A stretch of 64,000 nucleotides of DNA, taken from positions 37,691 through 101,690 of the forward strand of contig JAAVYR010000003.1 of NCBI GenBank assembly GCA_022791255.1, given 5' to 3'. The DNA is from Peptococcaceae bacterium (GTDB taxonomy: Bacteria; Bacillota; Dehalobacteriia; UBA4068; JAAVYR01). A program made the position numbers and the translations under genes. Each line of letters starts with the position of its first letter. Position 1 is the stretch's first letter. This document shows positions 52,753 to 61,204 of the stretch, piece by piece. The notes beneath the pieces are model-generated. The model did not search any database. It saw nothing but the letters and a program-made list of their open reading frames with translations, and was not told the origin of the DNA.

Positions 52753-53499
52753 TTATTTTTCCTTTGTGTTTTCTTTTAATAAATGCTTCCAGTTCGTTTG
52801 CTTTTCCAAGGCGTCTTTCGCACTTTGTTGCTCTGCTTCCTTTTTACTTTTGCCTTCACCCACGCCGATTAGTTCTTCTCGATAATAAACACCAACGCGA
52901 TAGCTTTTATCGTGGTCAGGTCCCCAGTCTTCTAATAAAAGATACATCACCGGCCCCAAGTTTACCTTTTGCACCAATTCCTGCAGGGTGCTCTTATAAT
53001 CCCGGGTATGATACTGATCTACAGAAGCAATGGCAAAAGCTAATTCTTTCAAGACAAATTTTTTGGCTGCCTCAAAGCCTTGGTCCAAGTAGAGCGCACC
53101 CAGCACCGCTTCAAAGGTATCTGCAAGAACAGAAGGACGCTTCCCTTCCTCACGGCGCACAGCACCATTTCCCATCATCAGCGCGTCCCCCAAGCCTAGC
53201 CGCTCCGCGGCCATGGCTAGAGAACCTTCACAAACTACCGAGGCACGCATACGGGTCAAATATCCTTCATCGACTTCCGGATAAGCGGCATAAAAATATT
53301 CCCCCATAATAGCCCCCAGCACTGCGTCACCTAAAAACTCCAGTCGCTGGTTATCTTCCCAAGCATGATGCTTTGCCCCCTCAAAATAAGTAGGATGGGT
53401 AAAAGCGTGCTTTAACTCGCCTAAACCTTTTTCACTCATACCTAGCTTACGACCGATTTGTAAAATGCCTGCCGCTACATTCTTTTTTTCTGCTGTCAT
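52753..53499 (-). CDS. rnc: Ribonuclease III
   Basis: 248-residue double-stranded RNA endonuclease. Catalytic domain with RLEFLGDAVLGAIMGEYFYA and LADTFEAVLGALYLDQGFEA, then a C-terminal dsRNA-binding domain (DYKSTLQELVQKVNLGPVMY, VGVGEGKSKKEAEQQSAKDA). AGAGG precedes the ATG. Matures rRNA and processes mRNAs; upstream neighbour is the acyl carrier protein gene. Confidence 0.97.
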   Translation of the reverse strand: MTAEKKNVAAGILQIGRKLGMSEKGLGELKHAFTHPTYFEGAKHHAWEDNQRLEFLGDAVLGAIMGEYFYAAYPEVDEGYLTRMRASVVCEGSLAMAAERLGLGDALMMGNGAVRREEGKRPSVLADTFEAVLGALYLDQGFEAAKKFVLKELAFAIASVDQYHTRDYKSTLQELVQKVNLGPVMYLLLEDWGPDHDKSYRVGVYYREELIGVGEGKSKKEAEQQSAKDALEKQTNWKHLLKENTKEK

Positions 53500-53551
53500 G
53501 TTTAGAACCTCTATTTCCTCTTTTCATTAATGTCCGCCAAAACCCATTGAT

Positions 53552-53884
53552 TTATGCAATGGTTTCTGTTGCTGCCACTGTATTTTTTATATTTTTCTTT
53601 TCGGCCACACAAGCAACCACATCTGCAACAGTGGCAAAAGACTCGCCCTCTTCATCGCTGATAACCACTTGAAAGAAATCCTCTATTTCCATAACCATTT
53701 CTAAACACTGCACCGAGTCCAAGCCTAATTGCCGCCAAGAAGAATTACGATTGATTTGAGATGGGGCACTGCCAATGATTTCACCAATCATATGACAAAT
53801 GTCAGCTTCCAGCCTTTCTACCGTTCCCGTCTCTTCTGTCGTTTCTGTCGTTTCTGTCGTTTCTGTGATTTCCATATCCGTCAT
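53552..53884 (-). CDS. acpP: Acyl carrier protein with Thr/Glu-repeat N-terminal tail
   Basis: 110 residues; a normal ACP is about 75-80. The ACP core runs from about residue 23: RLEADICHMIGEIIGS, then the phosphopantetheine site LGLDSVQCLEMVMEIEDFF with DSV where most ACPs have DSL. The first 20 residues are a Thr/Glu-rich tail made by a 9-base tandem repeat, and there is a short extra C-terminal tail (KNTVAATETIA). AAAGGAG is nine or ten bases before the ATG and lies partly within a perfect hairpin (53897-53929). Between plsX and rnc as expected; fabD and fabG are absent from this locus. Confidence 0.85.
   Translation of the reverse strand: MTDMEITETTETTETTEETGTVERLEADICHMIGEIIGSAPSQINRNSSWRQLGLDSVQCLEMVMEIEDFFQVVISDEEGESFATVADVVACVAEKKNIKNTVAATETIA
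53833..53868 (-). repeat. 9-base tandem repeat in the acpP N-terminus
   Basis: Four units related to TTTCTGTCG (plus strand) at 53833, 53842, 53851 and 53860 code for repeated Thr-Thr-Glu. Copy-number change would stay in frame. Confidence 0.8.
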
Positions 53885-53896
53885 ATTTCTGTCACT

Positions 53897-53929
53897 CCTT
53901 TTTAGGGCGATAGCTATTACCTAAAAAGG
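53897..53929 (-). promoter_or_regulatory. RBS-overlapping hairpin upstream of acpP
   Basis: CCTTTTTAGG (53897-53906) and CCTAAAAAGG (53920-53929) form a perfect 10-bp stem around 13 bases. In the transcript the 3' arm contains most of the AAAGGAG ribosome binding site of acpP, so the fold could reduce translation. No T-run follows the stem, which argues against a terminator. Confidence 0.55.
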
Positions 53930-53936
53930 CAAGTCT

Positions 53937-54923
53937 CTACGGCTGTGTTGGTGCTGGTAAATCCATTTGACTCAGTTTTCCAACAAAATCGTTTTCATAA
54001 CATTCCCTGGCACGAATAACTGCATTATAAATTGCCTTTGCGTCAGAACTGCCGTGACAAACAATACTTAAACCTTTTACTCCCAAAAGCGGTGCGCCGC
54101 CATGTTCCTTGTAGTCCATTTTCTGTTTCATTCCATTGAGAGACGGCAAGATAAGTGCTGCACCGAGCTTGCTCCGCAAATTGCTGCTGAGGGCCTCTTT
54201 TATCAAAGACAAAATCATTTTGCTCAAACCCTCAGACAGCTTTAATACTACATTTCCGGTAAAGCCATCGCATACTAATACATCATATTCACCAAAGGGA
54301 ATGTCCCGTCCCTCTAAATTCCCAATAAAGTGGAAAGGTCCTGCCGCTATCATTTCATGGGCAGCGCACACAGTCGCACTGCCTTTATGGGCTTCTGTCC
54401 CATTGGATAAAAGACCGATACGCGGGCTTTCCACATGATAGACAGATTTCATATATACTTCCCCCATAGCGGCAAATTGATAGAGCTGCTCGGGTTCTAC
54501 CTCTGCATTAGCACCGCCGTCTAAGATAAGCCGCATCCCTGCCACCGTGGGCATCATAAAGCCGATAGCAGGCCGGGAAATACCACGAATGCGCCCCAAG
54601 ATCAAAAGAGCACTGGCCATCTGCGCTCCAGTAGAGCCTGCAGAAATCACCGCGTCGGCCTCACCTCTTTTCACAAGTTCCGTTGCCACCCAGATGGAAG
54701 AGTCCCGCTTTTGCCGCAAAGACTCTACCGACTCGTCCATAGCCATCATCTGCGTGCAATATCGACAGGAAACATTCGCCGGAAATTGATAGCTAGATAA
54801 CACATTTTCATAGCCTACTAAGATAAATTCCATATCTGTAAACTTCTCTGCAGCAAGAAGAGCGCCTTTCACAATCTCCCCTGGTGCTTTGTCTCCGCCC
54901 ATTACATCCATTGCAATTTTCAT
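53937..54923 (-). CDS. plsX: Phosphate acyltransferase PlsX
   Basis: Makes acyl-phosphate from acyl-ACP for phospholipid synthesis. 328 residues: MKIAMDVMGGDKAPGEIVKG, SAGSTGAQMASALLILGRI, ILDGGANAEVEPEQLYQFA, GLLSNGTEAHKGSATVCAAH and VCDGFTGNVVLKLSEGL. AGAGGAG before the ATG of MKIAMD decides the start. Adjacent to acpP, supplying its substrate carrier. Confidence 0.97.
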   Translation of the reverse strand: MKIAMDVMGGDKAPGEIVKGALLAAEKFTDMEFILVGYENVLSSYQFPANVSCRYCTQMMAMDESVESLRQKRDSSIWVATELVKRGEADAVISAGSTGAQMASALLILGRIRGISRPAIGFMMPTVAGMRLILDGGANAEVEPEQLYQFAAMGEVYMKSVYHVESPRIGLLSNGTEAHKGSATVCAAHEMIAAGPFHFIGNLEGRDIPFGEYDVLVCDGFTGNVVLKLSEGLSKMILSLIKEALSSNLRSKLGAALILPSLNGMKQKMDYKEHGGAPLLGVKGLSIVCHGSSDAKAIYNAVIRARECYENDFVGKLSQMDLPAPTQP

Positions 54924-55025
54924 ATGTTTCTCCTCTACACTTTTATCTATCGTCATGTTTTCTTTCATTTTATATGTTTATATCTTATTATACTCAAAAA
55001 AATAGAAGAAAACCATCCCTTGTTT

Positions 55026-55064
55026 ATCATAAAAAAGAGCCCCTTCCTGCGAAAGAGCCCCTTA
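55026..55064 (-). terminator. Possible terminator after the polysaccharide deacetylase gene
   Basis: On the minus strand CTCTTTC-GCAG-GAAGGGG can fold with two G-U pairs and is followed by CTCTTTTTT. The segment also contains a direct repeat of AAGGGGCTCTTT. Confidence 0.45.
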
Positions 55065-55067
55065 CAC

Positions 55068-56060
55068 TTATTTGGTTGTATTGATTTTATTAGCAAAGGA
55101 ACGCAAGTCATCTTTAGGACCAATGGTAATACGCGGCAAGGTCAGCATATTCTTCCCTGTTTCCGCATAACCGGAACGGACCGTTACAGCATATTTATAC
55201 CCAGTGGCAATCATTGCTTCCTGCACCTGCGCATTATATTTGCCATAAGGATAAGCGAGGCACACTACTTCTTCGCCTAGTTCCCTTTCTAATACCACCT
55301 TTGCCTTACGCAAATCATCAGCAATACGGATACGATATTCATCTTCCGTTTCCAGCTTCTGCAAAGTATGATTATGCTCTCTAGTCAAAAGGAAAGGCTT
55401 TGTTTCCTGCCCCGGCCCTGTGTAGATTTCCCGGTGCCCATCATAAGTATGAGACTGGATAGAGACGAGACCACTGGCTATCATTTCCCGCATCTGATCA
55501 AAGCTAAGGTGAGAAAGCTTCTTAGAGTCAAAAGCCGGACGATCTGCTGGTTCTTCTTCAGAAGATTTCACCACTACATTGATAGTGGCCTTCATCCCAA
55601 ACTCTTTCAAGATTGGGTAGGCATAAACATAGTTACTTTCATAGCCGTCATCAAAAGTAATCACAACAGATTTTGCTGGCAAAGGCCGCCCCTGTTCCAG
55701 ATATTCACAAGCTTCCTTCCAAAACAAGCTTTGATAACCGTTATCCTTCAAGTATTGCATTTGCTCATAAAAATCTTCGGTAGAGATAATAGCCCCATTG
55801 TTCGTAAATTTATTGGCAATAATATCCGCCTCTGGCAACAGATGATGATACATTAAAATAGGTACTACCTTAGAAGTCTTTTCATTACCATTATCCATGG
55901 GCAAAGGAGTCACCACATAACTTTTGGGCATAAAAGAAGACAAGAAGCTACCTAATCCTGCCCGGGCCTCCACAAAAAGCCCAGTACCTATCATAATAGC
56001 CGCAACAGCACATACCGCTGCTAGGAAAGAGATATTCAATTTTTTCTTTTTCTGCAACAT
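55068..56060 (-). CDS. Polysaccharide deacetylase family protein
   Basis: 330-residue exported or membrane-anchored enzyme of carbohydrate esterase family 4. Signal/anchor helix (ISFLAAVCAVAAIMIGTGLF), then VPILMYHHLLP, the catalytic-base motif VVITFDDGYESNYVYAYPIL, the metal site SIQSHTYDGH, and CLAYPYGKYNAQVQEAM. Metal ligands D and H-x3-H are present (DDGY, SHTYDGH). Probably removes acetyl groups from peptidoglycan or another envelope glycan; the substrate is not determined. It interrupts the usual rpmF-plsX order. Confidence 0.92.
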   Translation of the reverse strand: MLQKKKKLNISFLAAVCAVAAIMIGTGLFVEARAGLGSFLSSFMPKSYVVTPLPMDNGNEKTSKVVPILMYHHLLPEADIIANKFTNNGAIISTEDFYEQMQYLKDNGYQSLFWKEACEYLEQGRPLPAKSVVITFDDGYESNYVYAYPILKEFGMKATINVVVKSSEEEPADRPAFDSKKLSHLSFDQMREMIASGLVSIQSHTYDGHREIYTGPGQETKPFLLTREHNHTLQKLETEDEYRIRIADDLRKAKVVLERELGEEVVCLAYPYGKYNAQVQEAMIATGYKYAVTVRSGYAETGKNMLTLPRITIGPKDDLRSFANKINTTK

Positions 56061-56186
56061 GATATGCCCCTCTTCGCCATTATAGTTTTATTATTTTATC
56101 ACAAAGAAAACTATTTTTCTACACCTTTAGACGAGATTATTTTTATTATGTTCCCAAAAGCCCAAAACAATACCCTATAAAAAATA

Positions 56187-56212
56187 AAAAATGCACCTTT
56201 CAGCGCATTTTT
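56187..56212 (-). terminator. Terminator downstream of rpmF
   Basis: AAAAATGC (56187-56194) pairs with GCATTTTT (56205-56212); the minus strand continues TTATTTTTT. It ends the ackA-DUF177-rpmF unit about 90 bases beyond rpmF. Confidence 0.75.
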
Positions 56213-56303
56213 ATTTTTGCCTGTATTCATATTATCCAGATAGCAGCAATCAGCTTCACTATCAGTCTATCCTATGTTTAGAGAGTTACTAAACGGGAAT
56301 GAA

Positions 56304-56480
56304 TTAAGCTTTGGCAACCACCGGACGGCCTTTATAATAACCGCACTCTGTGCATGCACGGTGTGGCATTTTCAAACCATGGCATTGTGGACAAATAGTA
56401 GTGCCCGGTGCTGTCAATTTTTGTGTTGCACGACGGCTTCTTTTATTTGCTTTAGAAGTTTTCCCTTTTGGTACACCCAT
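56304..56480 (-). CDS. rpmF: 50S ribosomal protein L32
   Basis: 58-residue basic protein, MGVPKGKTSKANKRSRRATQ then KLTAPGTTICPQCHGLKMPH and RACTECGYYKGRPVVAKA. The four cysteines (CPQC and CTEC) form the zinc ribbon of the C+ form of L32. Too short to stand out among longer frames but certain by sequence, with AAGGAGG before the ATG. It follows DUF177 by a few bases, the standard yceD-rpmF pair. Confidence 0.97.
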   Translation of the reverse strand: MGVPKGKTSKANKRSRRATQKLTAPGTTICPQCHGLKMPHRACTECGYYKGRPVVAKA

Positions 56481-56485
56481 TGTAG

Positions 56486-57010
56486 CTACCCCTCCTTTTT
56501 GTTACAATCCAACAGGATTTTTAATTTTTCCCATCTAGGGTCTATTTGATCATCTGCACAGTGACATGTGCCAGTGTTCAGATTGATACCACAGTGAGGA
56601 CAAAACCCCTGGCAGTCTTCCTTACATACAAACTTCATCGGAAGGCTTAAGAAGATTTGCCGTAAAACATCTTCTGTAATGTCCAGCTCATCACCTTGAA
56701 AGAAATGGATTTCATCTTCTTCATCAGCTGCCGCTATCTCTTCATGATTGGTATACCGTTCAGAAAAGACTGTCTCTATTTCATAAGGAAAGGTGGTAAG
56801 ACATCTGCTGCAAACAGCTTCTATCTTTCCGGATACATGTCCTTCTACCACAAGAATAGACTTTTCATTCTTGACAGAACCTTGAAAAAGAACAGGTGCG
56901 GACAAGGAAACGCCTTGATAACCATAATCGTCAGCTATAATGCGTTCTTCCAGTGCAACAGCCTGCACGCTGCCGGTACAGCTTTTTAGTTTTTCTACAT
57001 TTATTTTCAA
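56486..57010 (-). CDS. yceD: DUF177 (YceD) family protein
   Basis: 174 residues with VEGHVSGKIEAVCSRCLTTF, GDELDITEDVLRQIFLSLPM and CKEDCQGFCPHCGINLNTGT then CHC, matching YceD, which is co-encoded with rpmF in nearly all bacteria and is implicated in 23S rRNA accumulation. Four or more paired cysteines suggest a metal site. It appears to start with TTG behind GGAGGTG. Between ackA and rpmF. Confidence 0.93.
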   Translation of the reverse strand: MKINVEKLKSCTGSVQAVALEERIIADDYGYQGVSLSAPVLFQGSVKNEKSILVVEGHVSGKIEAVCSRCLTTFPYEIETVFSERYTNHEEIAAADEEDEIHFFQGDELDITEDVLRQIFLSLPMKFVCKEDCQGFCPHCGINLNTGTCHCADDQIDPRWEKLKILLDCNKKEG

Positions 57011-57123
57011 AGAAATGGCACCTCCACTATAACAAGATAATCCTTCATTATAGTGTCCAACGCTAATCTATTATACTCATCTTAAACCTTTGTGTCAATA
57101 ACTAACCAATATTTAATCGTGAT

Positions 57124-58338
57124 TTAATCAATATTTACATGTCTTTTTTCTAATAAGGTTTTTGCTTCTCGCGCAATCATTAATTCCTCATTGGTAGGGA
57201 TTACCATCACCTTGACTTTAGAGTCTGGTGTCGTAATGGCATGTTCTTTGCCATTCTTTTTGTTTTCTTCTGGGTCAAATTCCACGCCGGCAAACTCCAG
57301 ATGCCGACAAACTTTTTCTCTGATTAAAGGGCTATTTTCCCCAACGCCTGCTGTCAGCACAATAACATCCACACCATTCATTTCAGCCATGTAAGCGCCA
57401 ATATACCGTACAATGGATTTACAGAACATATCAATAGCCAGCTGAGAACGCATATGACCTTTTTCTGCCTCTTCAATAACATTCCGCAGGTCATTGCTGA
57501 CCCCTGAAACCCCTAAAAGACCTGACCGTTTATTCATACATTCACTAGCTTCATGGGCATCCCAATTTTCTTTTCGCATAATATAAGCAACCACAGCAGG
57601 GTCCACATCCCCACAGCGCGTTCCCATCATCAGACCTTCCAATGGCGTAAAGCCCATAGAAGTGTTGACAGATTTGCCGCCGCGAATGGCCGTAATGCTA
57701 CAACCATTACCTAAGTGACAGTTAATAATTTTCAAATTCTCTGCTGGTATCTTCAGGATATCCTCTACCCGGGAGGTAATATATTTATTAGAGGTACCAT
57801 GGAAACCAAAACGGCGAATGCCATGGCGTTCATACATTTCATAAGGCAAGGGATAGAGGTATGCTTCCGGTTCCATGGTCTGGTGGAAAGCCGTGTCAAA
57901 TACTGCTACCATAGGCACGCCAGGGATAGCCTCTTCACAAGCATGGATACCGGCAAGAGATGGTGGATTATGTAAAGGAGCAAGCTCTGTCAACCGCTCT
58001 AATTCTGCAATGACTTGTTCATCAATCATAGCAGCTCCGATAAAGTGAGCGCCACCATGAACAATGCGATGTCCAACAATATCGATTTCATCTAGGCTGG
58101 AGACAATACCGTATTCAGGATGGGTAAGAGCGTCTGCCATCATGGAAATAGCGGTTGCGTGGTCAGGGATACTGGTAACGATTTCGACTTTATCTTTCCC
58201 TGTTGGACGATGGGTAAGCGTTGCGTCTGGCAAACCGATTTTCTCTACAACACCTTTAGCCATGACCCTTTCATCAGACATCCCAAACACCTGATATCTT
58301 ACAGATGAACTACCACAGTTCAACACCAAAATTTTCAT
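57124..58338 (-). CDS. ackA: Acetate kinase
   Basis: Converts acetyl phosphate and ADP to acetate and ATP, the energy-yielding end step of acetogenic fermentation. 404 residues: NCGSSSVRYQVF, IVGHRIVHGGAHF, VFDTAFHQTMEPEAYLYPLP, RFGFHGTSNKYI, INCHLGNGCSI and LTAGVGENSPLIREKV. Catalytic Arg, Asp and His positions fit the family. AAGGAGG precedes the ATG. No pta gene is adjacent. Strong promoter at 58438-58466. Confidence 0.98.
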   Translation of the reverse strand: MKILVLNCGSSSVRYQVFGMSDERVMAKGVVEKIGLPDATLTHRPTGKDKVEIVTSIPDHATAISMMADALTHPEYGIVSSLDEIDIVGHRIVHGGAHFIGAAMIDEQVIAELERLTELAPLHNPPSLAGIHACEEAIPGVPMVAVFDTAFHQTMEPEAYLYPLPYEMYERHGIRRFGFHGTSNKYITSRVEDILKIPAENLKIINCHLGNGCSITAIRGGKSVNTSMGFTPLEGLMMGTRCGDVDPAVVAYIMRKENWDAHEASECMNKRSGLLGVSGVSNDLRNVIEEAEKGHMRSQLAIDMFCKSIVRYIGAYMAEMNGVDVIVLTAGVGENSPLIREKVCRHLEFAGVEFDPEENKKNGKEHAITTPDSKVKVMVIPTNEELMIAREAKTLLEKRHVNID

Positions 58339-58390
58339 TACATTGCCTCCTTATTATCCTTACAGATAACCGAATTCTGAATACGAATAT

Positions 58391-58412
58391 AGAGAACCAA
58401 TAGAGAACCAAT
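58391..58412 (+). repeat. 11-base tandem duplication in the ackA 5' region
   Basis: AGAGAACCAAT occurs twice in direct succession (58391-58401 and 58402-58412), within the predicted untranslated leader of ackA. Confidence 0.7.
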
Positions 58413-58437
58413 TTTATGAACATACTCTTAATTTGAT

Positions 58438-58466
58438 ATTATATCAGAAAATCTTAAAATTGACAA
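58438..58466 (-). promoter_or_regulatory. Sigma-A promoter of ackA
   Basis: On the minus strand TTGTCA (58461-58466) and TATAAT (58438-58443) are exactly 17 bases apart, predicting a leader of about 90 bases. Confidence 0.8.
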
Positions 58467-58482
58467 AATATTTTTTCATAAA

Positions 58483-58511
58483 CATATATCCCTATCACAA
58501 AACATAAGAAT
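58483..58511 (+). promoter_or_regulatory. Possible sporulation sigma (E-type) promoter of ylbJ
   Basis: CATATAT and CATAAGAAT are 13 bases apart, loosely like sigma-E promoters, and lie 40 bases before ylbJ, which is mother-cell expressed in Bacillus. Tentative. Confidence 0.3.
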
Positions 58512-58549
58512 ATAACAAAGATTTTCAAAAATAGGTTTAGGTGTATATT

Positions 58550-59749
58550 ATGCAAAAAAACCTTAAAATCCTGCAAAAAATTATTTTTATCCTGTTTTTA
58601 TTTTCTTTGATTTTATTTATGATTTTCTACCCCAGGGAAACATATCAGGCGGCAGAAAAAGCCATCTCTTCCTGGTGGACGGTGGTGCTGCCGTCCCTTT
58701 TGCCTTTTTTCATTGCTTCCGAATTATTACTTCGCATGGGCGGCGCCCATTTATTAGGCTATTTTTTAAATCCCATTATGCGTCCTTTGTTTCACCTACC
58801 GGGTAGCGCAGGAGTTGCCCTAGTGCTAGGATACACAGCAGGCTTTCCTACCGGTGCTACTATCACCACCGGACTCTACAGAGAAGGCCTCTGCACCAAA
58901 GAGGAGAGCGAACGACTTCTAGCCTTTACCAATAACGCTAGCCCTTTATTTATCATTATCACTGTATGCACTACCATCCTAAACCGTCCCCAATTAGGCA
59001 TTTTTTTAGCCATCGTCCACTATAGCCTCAATCTCTTACTGGGCATTTTCTTAGGCATCTGTAGCAGAAAAAAACAGGCCCTGCCCCTTGCCAACCAAGG
59101 AACCTTGCAAGGTTCCGCTCCCTCCTCTTTCTTAGCAGTTCTCCCTCAATCTGCTTTACCGTTTGGCACTATCTGCAAAGAGGCCGTAAGTAAATCTTTA
59201 GCTAATCTGGCAGTTATTGGCGGCTTTATGGCAGCATTTTCCGTGCTCATTACCATGCTGCATATATCCGGGGCGGAGGGTATTTTTTCTCTCTTCTTTT
59301 TCCCTTTCTGCAAATTATTCGGTATCGATACGACACTGCTACCAGGCCTTATCAGCGGCTTTTGGGAAATCACCTTAGGTGTGCAGACAACTGCCGCCAT
59401 TGGCGCCCCCCTTGCAGATACCACAGCCCTCATTGCGGCCATTCTGGCCTGGAGCGGTATTTCCATCCAAATGCAAATTGCAGCTATCACAGCGCCTGCC
59501 GGCCTCAGCTTAAAAACCTATTTCGGCAGCCGCCTGCTGCAAAGCATCCTCTCCCTCTGGATTGTACTGCACTTTTTCCCGGCATTGCCCACCAGCACCA
59601 TGTTAACCACAACACCTTTGGTCTTGTCTGCCAGCGAAATTATTTTATTATATTGGCAATTATTGGCTTTTTCTTTCCTGCTGCTGCTAGCCTTAGCCAT
59701 TGCAGGCAGTGCCATACGCCTCCTGCAAAAATTTCTTTATAGCCATTAA
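58550..59749 (+). CDS. ylbJ: Sporulation integral membrane protein YlbJ
   Basis: 399-residue polytopic membrane protein of the nucleoside-gate (Gate) fold, needed for spore cortex formation in Bacillus. Typical features are WWTVVLPSLLPFFIASELLL, LGYTAGFPTGATITTGLYRE, TNNASPLFIIITVC and GLISGFWEITLGVQTTA. I use the ATG with TAGGTG six bases upstream; a GTG three codons earlier overlaps that site. Divergent from ackA; first plus-strand gene in the window. Confidence 0.93.
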   Translation: MQKNLKILQKIIFILFLFSLILFMIFYPRETYQAAEKAISSWWTVVLPSLLPFFIASELLLRMGGAHLLGYFLNPIMRPLFHLPGSAGVALVLGYTAGFPTGATITTGLYREGLCTKEESERLLAFTNNASPLFIIITVCTTILNRPQLGIFLAIVHYSLNLLLGIFLGICSRKKQALPLANQGTLQGSAPSSFLAVLPQSALPFGTICKEAVSKSLANLAVIGGFMAAFSVLITMLHISGAEGIFSLFFFPFCKLFGIDTTLLPGLISGFWEITLGVQTTAAIGAPLADTTALIAAILAWSGISIQMQIAAITAPAGLSLKTYFGSRLLQSILSLWIVLHFFPALPTSTMLTTTPLVLSASEIILLYWQLLAFSFLLLLALAIAGSAIRLLQKFLYSH

Positions 59750-59774
59750 AAAAACGTAAAAATCCACTAAAAAA

Positions 59775-59818
59775 GCACTGCCCCTTGATTTCTGATTTTC
59801 TTTATCAAGAGACAGTGC
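59775..59818. terminator. Bidirectional terminator between ylbJ and the coiled-coil protein gene
   Basis: GCACTG...TTGAT pairs with ATCAA...CAGTGC with a four-base internal loop on each side; it lies between two convergent genes. Confidence 0.65.
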
Positions 59819-59842
59819 ATTCTTATTTTGTTTTTATATTTG

Positions 59843-60313
59843 TTATTGTTGGGAATAATCCCGTTGTCCGGTCATATCTTCCCGGCTTTTTTTAATGGTA
59901 TGTAAAGCCCGTTCTACATTGATTTCTAATTGGTGCAACACATCTTCTGCATAAGTTTTTACCTGCTGACCTAAGGCATTGGCAGAGGCCACCGCTTGGT
60001 TGGTAATTTCTTCTGCTTCCATACGGGCTTGTTGCACGATTTCTGTTTCCTCTACCATGCGAGCAGCTTGTTTTTTAGCGTCTTCTAGGATTTTCTGTCC
60101 ACTGTTTTCAATGCTTTCCTTCAACTTATCACTTTGTTCTAATACCTGCTGTGCCTGTTTGATTTCTTCCGGCATCATGGCATAAATCTTATCAATACAC
60201 TCTAACAAAGCATCTCCGTCTACCATGACTTTACCAGTCAGCGGAATACGAGAAGCGCTGGTAATGGCTTCCTCCATATCTTTTAATACATCTTCGATTT
60301 CAACTTTTTCCAC
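59843..60313 (-). CDS. Coiled-coil protein (ATPase b-subunit-like), unknown function
   Basis: 156 residues, helical throughout. The first 60 residues (EIEDVLKDMEEAITSASRIP, MVDGDALLECIDKIYAMMP) match a small family often found beside rsmD and ylbJ in Clostridia; the middle is a long Ala/Glu/Gln coiled coil (KKQAARMVEETEIVQQARME) like an ATP synthase b-subunit stalk. There is no membrane segment and no atp genes nearby, so an ATP synthase role is not supported. Begins with GTG after GGGG. Follows rsmD by 15 bases. Confidence 0.75.
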   Translation of the reverse strand: MEKVEIEDVLKDMEEAITSASRIPLTGKVMVDGDALLECIDKIYAMMPEEIKQAQQVLEQSDKLKESIENSGQKILEDAKKQAARMVEETEIVQQARMEAEEITNQAVASANALGQQVKTYAEDVLHQLEINVERALHTIKKSREDMTGQRDYSQQ

Positions 60314-60328
60314 AGTAATTCCCCTTTC

Positions 60329-60877
60329 TCATAGAGAATAATAATCTATTTTCGTATCGCCATAAGTAGCAGTTTTTATCTGTTTTAGCCTACCAATAAG
60401 CTCCTCTGCCAGAGGTGCAGTGCGTTTCCCATCAGTCTCTATGACTAGCACACCATCTGGCGCAAGTATCTTTTGCTGCAAGATGAGAGAAACAACCTTA
60501 TCATAAAGGCCCTGATAATAAGGTGGGTCTAAGAAGATAATATCATATTGTTTGGTATTTTGCGACAAAAAATATAGTGCGTCGCCTTTCCACAGTTTTG
60601 CTACATCGCCAAACCCTAAAAAGGCGATATTCCGTTCAATGGCTGCAATGGCCTTGCGGTCTTTTTCATAAAGGTCAGCCCATTTTGCCCCGCGGCTCAA
60701 TGCCTCCATAGACATGCCGCCACTGCCAGCAAATACATCCAACACCATGGCACCTGCTATATGTCCCTGCAATGTGTTAAAGATGGCTTCTCGCACACGG
60801 TCTGTAGTCGGCCGGGTAATGGTGCCTGCCGGCGCCTGCAAAGGATGACCTTTTTTGCTGCCGCCGATAACCCTCAT
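60329..60877 (-). CDS. rsmD: 16S rRNA (guanine-966-N2)-methyltransferase RsmD
   Basis: 182-residue Rossmann methyltransferase: MRVIGGSKKGHPLQAP, RPTTDRVREAIFNTLQ, SAM loop LDVFAGSGGMSMEALSRGA and catalytic DPPY in YDIIFLDPPYYQGLYDK. AAGGAG precedes the ATG of MRVIGG. coaD, its usual downstream partner, is missing here; a coiled-coil protein gene takes its place. Confidence 0.96.
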   Translation of the reverse strand: MRVIGGSKKGHPLQAPAGTITRPTTDRVREAIFNTLQGHIAGAMVLDVFAGSGGMSMEALSRGAKWADLYEKDRKAIAAIERNIAFLGFGDVAKLWKGDALYFLSQNTKQYDIIFLDPPYYQGLYDKVVSLILQQKILAPDGVLVIETDGKRTAPLAEELIGRLKQIKTATYGDTKIDYYSL

Positions 60878-61204
60878 GGTGCAAACACTCCTTACCTGCG
60901 TATTTACAGTTTTGCGCATATTTTTTCTTTTTTAGGACATCCTAACTCCGGAAATCCTAACAAGAAAAACTGAAATTTCCCTCAAAAATCCCGTAAAAAT
61001 CGTCTGTTTCTATATAGACTATATATTATTCTCCCTAAATCTGCAATCTTCCTGCAAAAAATATATTTTATTTCAACAAACAGGTAAAAGTTTTTAGCGA
61101 CAGATTTCTACACAATATCTCTTCACCTATCACCCACCGCCTACTCTTTCCCCATGTTTCCTCCCCAAGCATATTTTTACATAAGACGGAAAGGAGCTCC
61201 TAAG
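60878..61204. other. Gene-free divergent region between rsmD and gpr
   Basis: 327 bases, AT-rich, no coding frame with a ribosome binding site. It contains the dyad TTAGGA-CA-TCCTAA (60932-60945) and the near-palindrome TATATAG-A-CTATATA (61011-61025). Promoters for both genes must lie here; I cannot assign a forespore sigma promoter for gpr with confidence. Confidence 0.5.

Noticed and set aside
59843..60313. ATP synthase subunit b
   Set aside because: Only the coiled coil is similar; there is no membrane anchor and no atp operon nearby.
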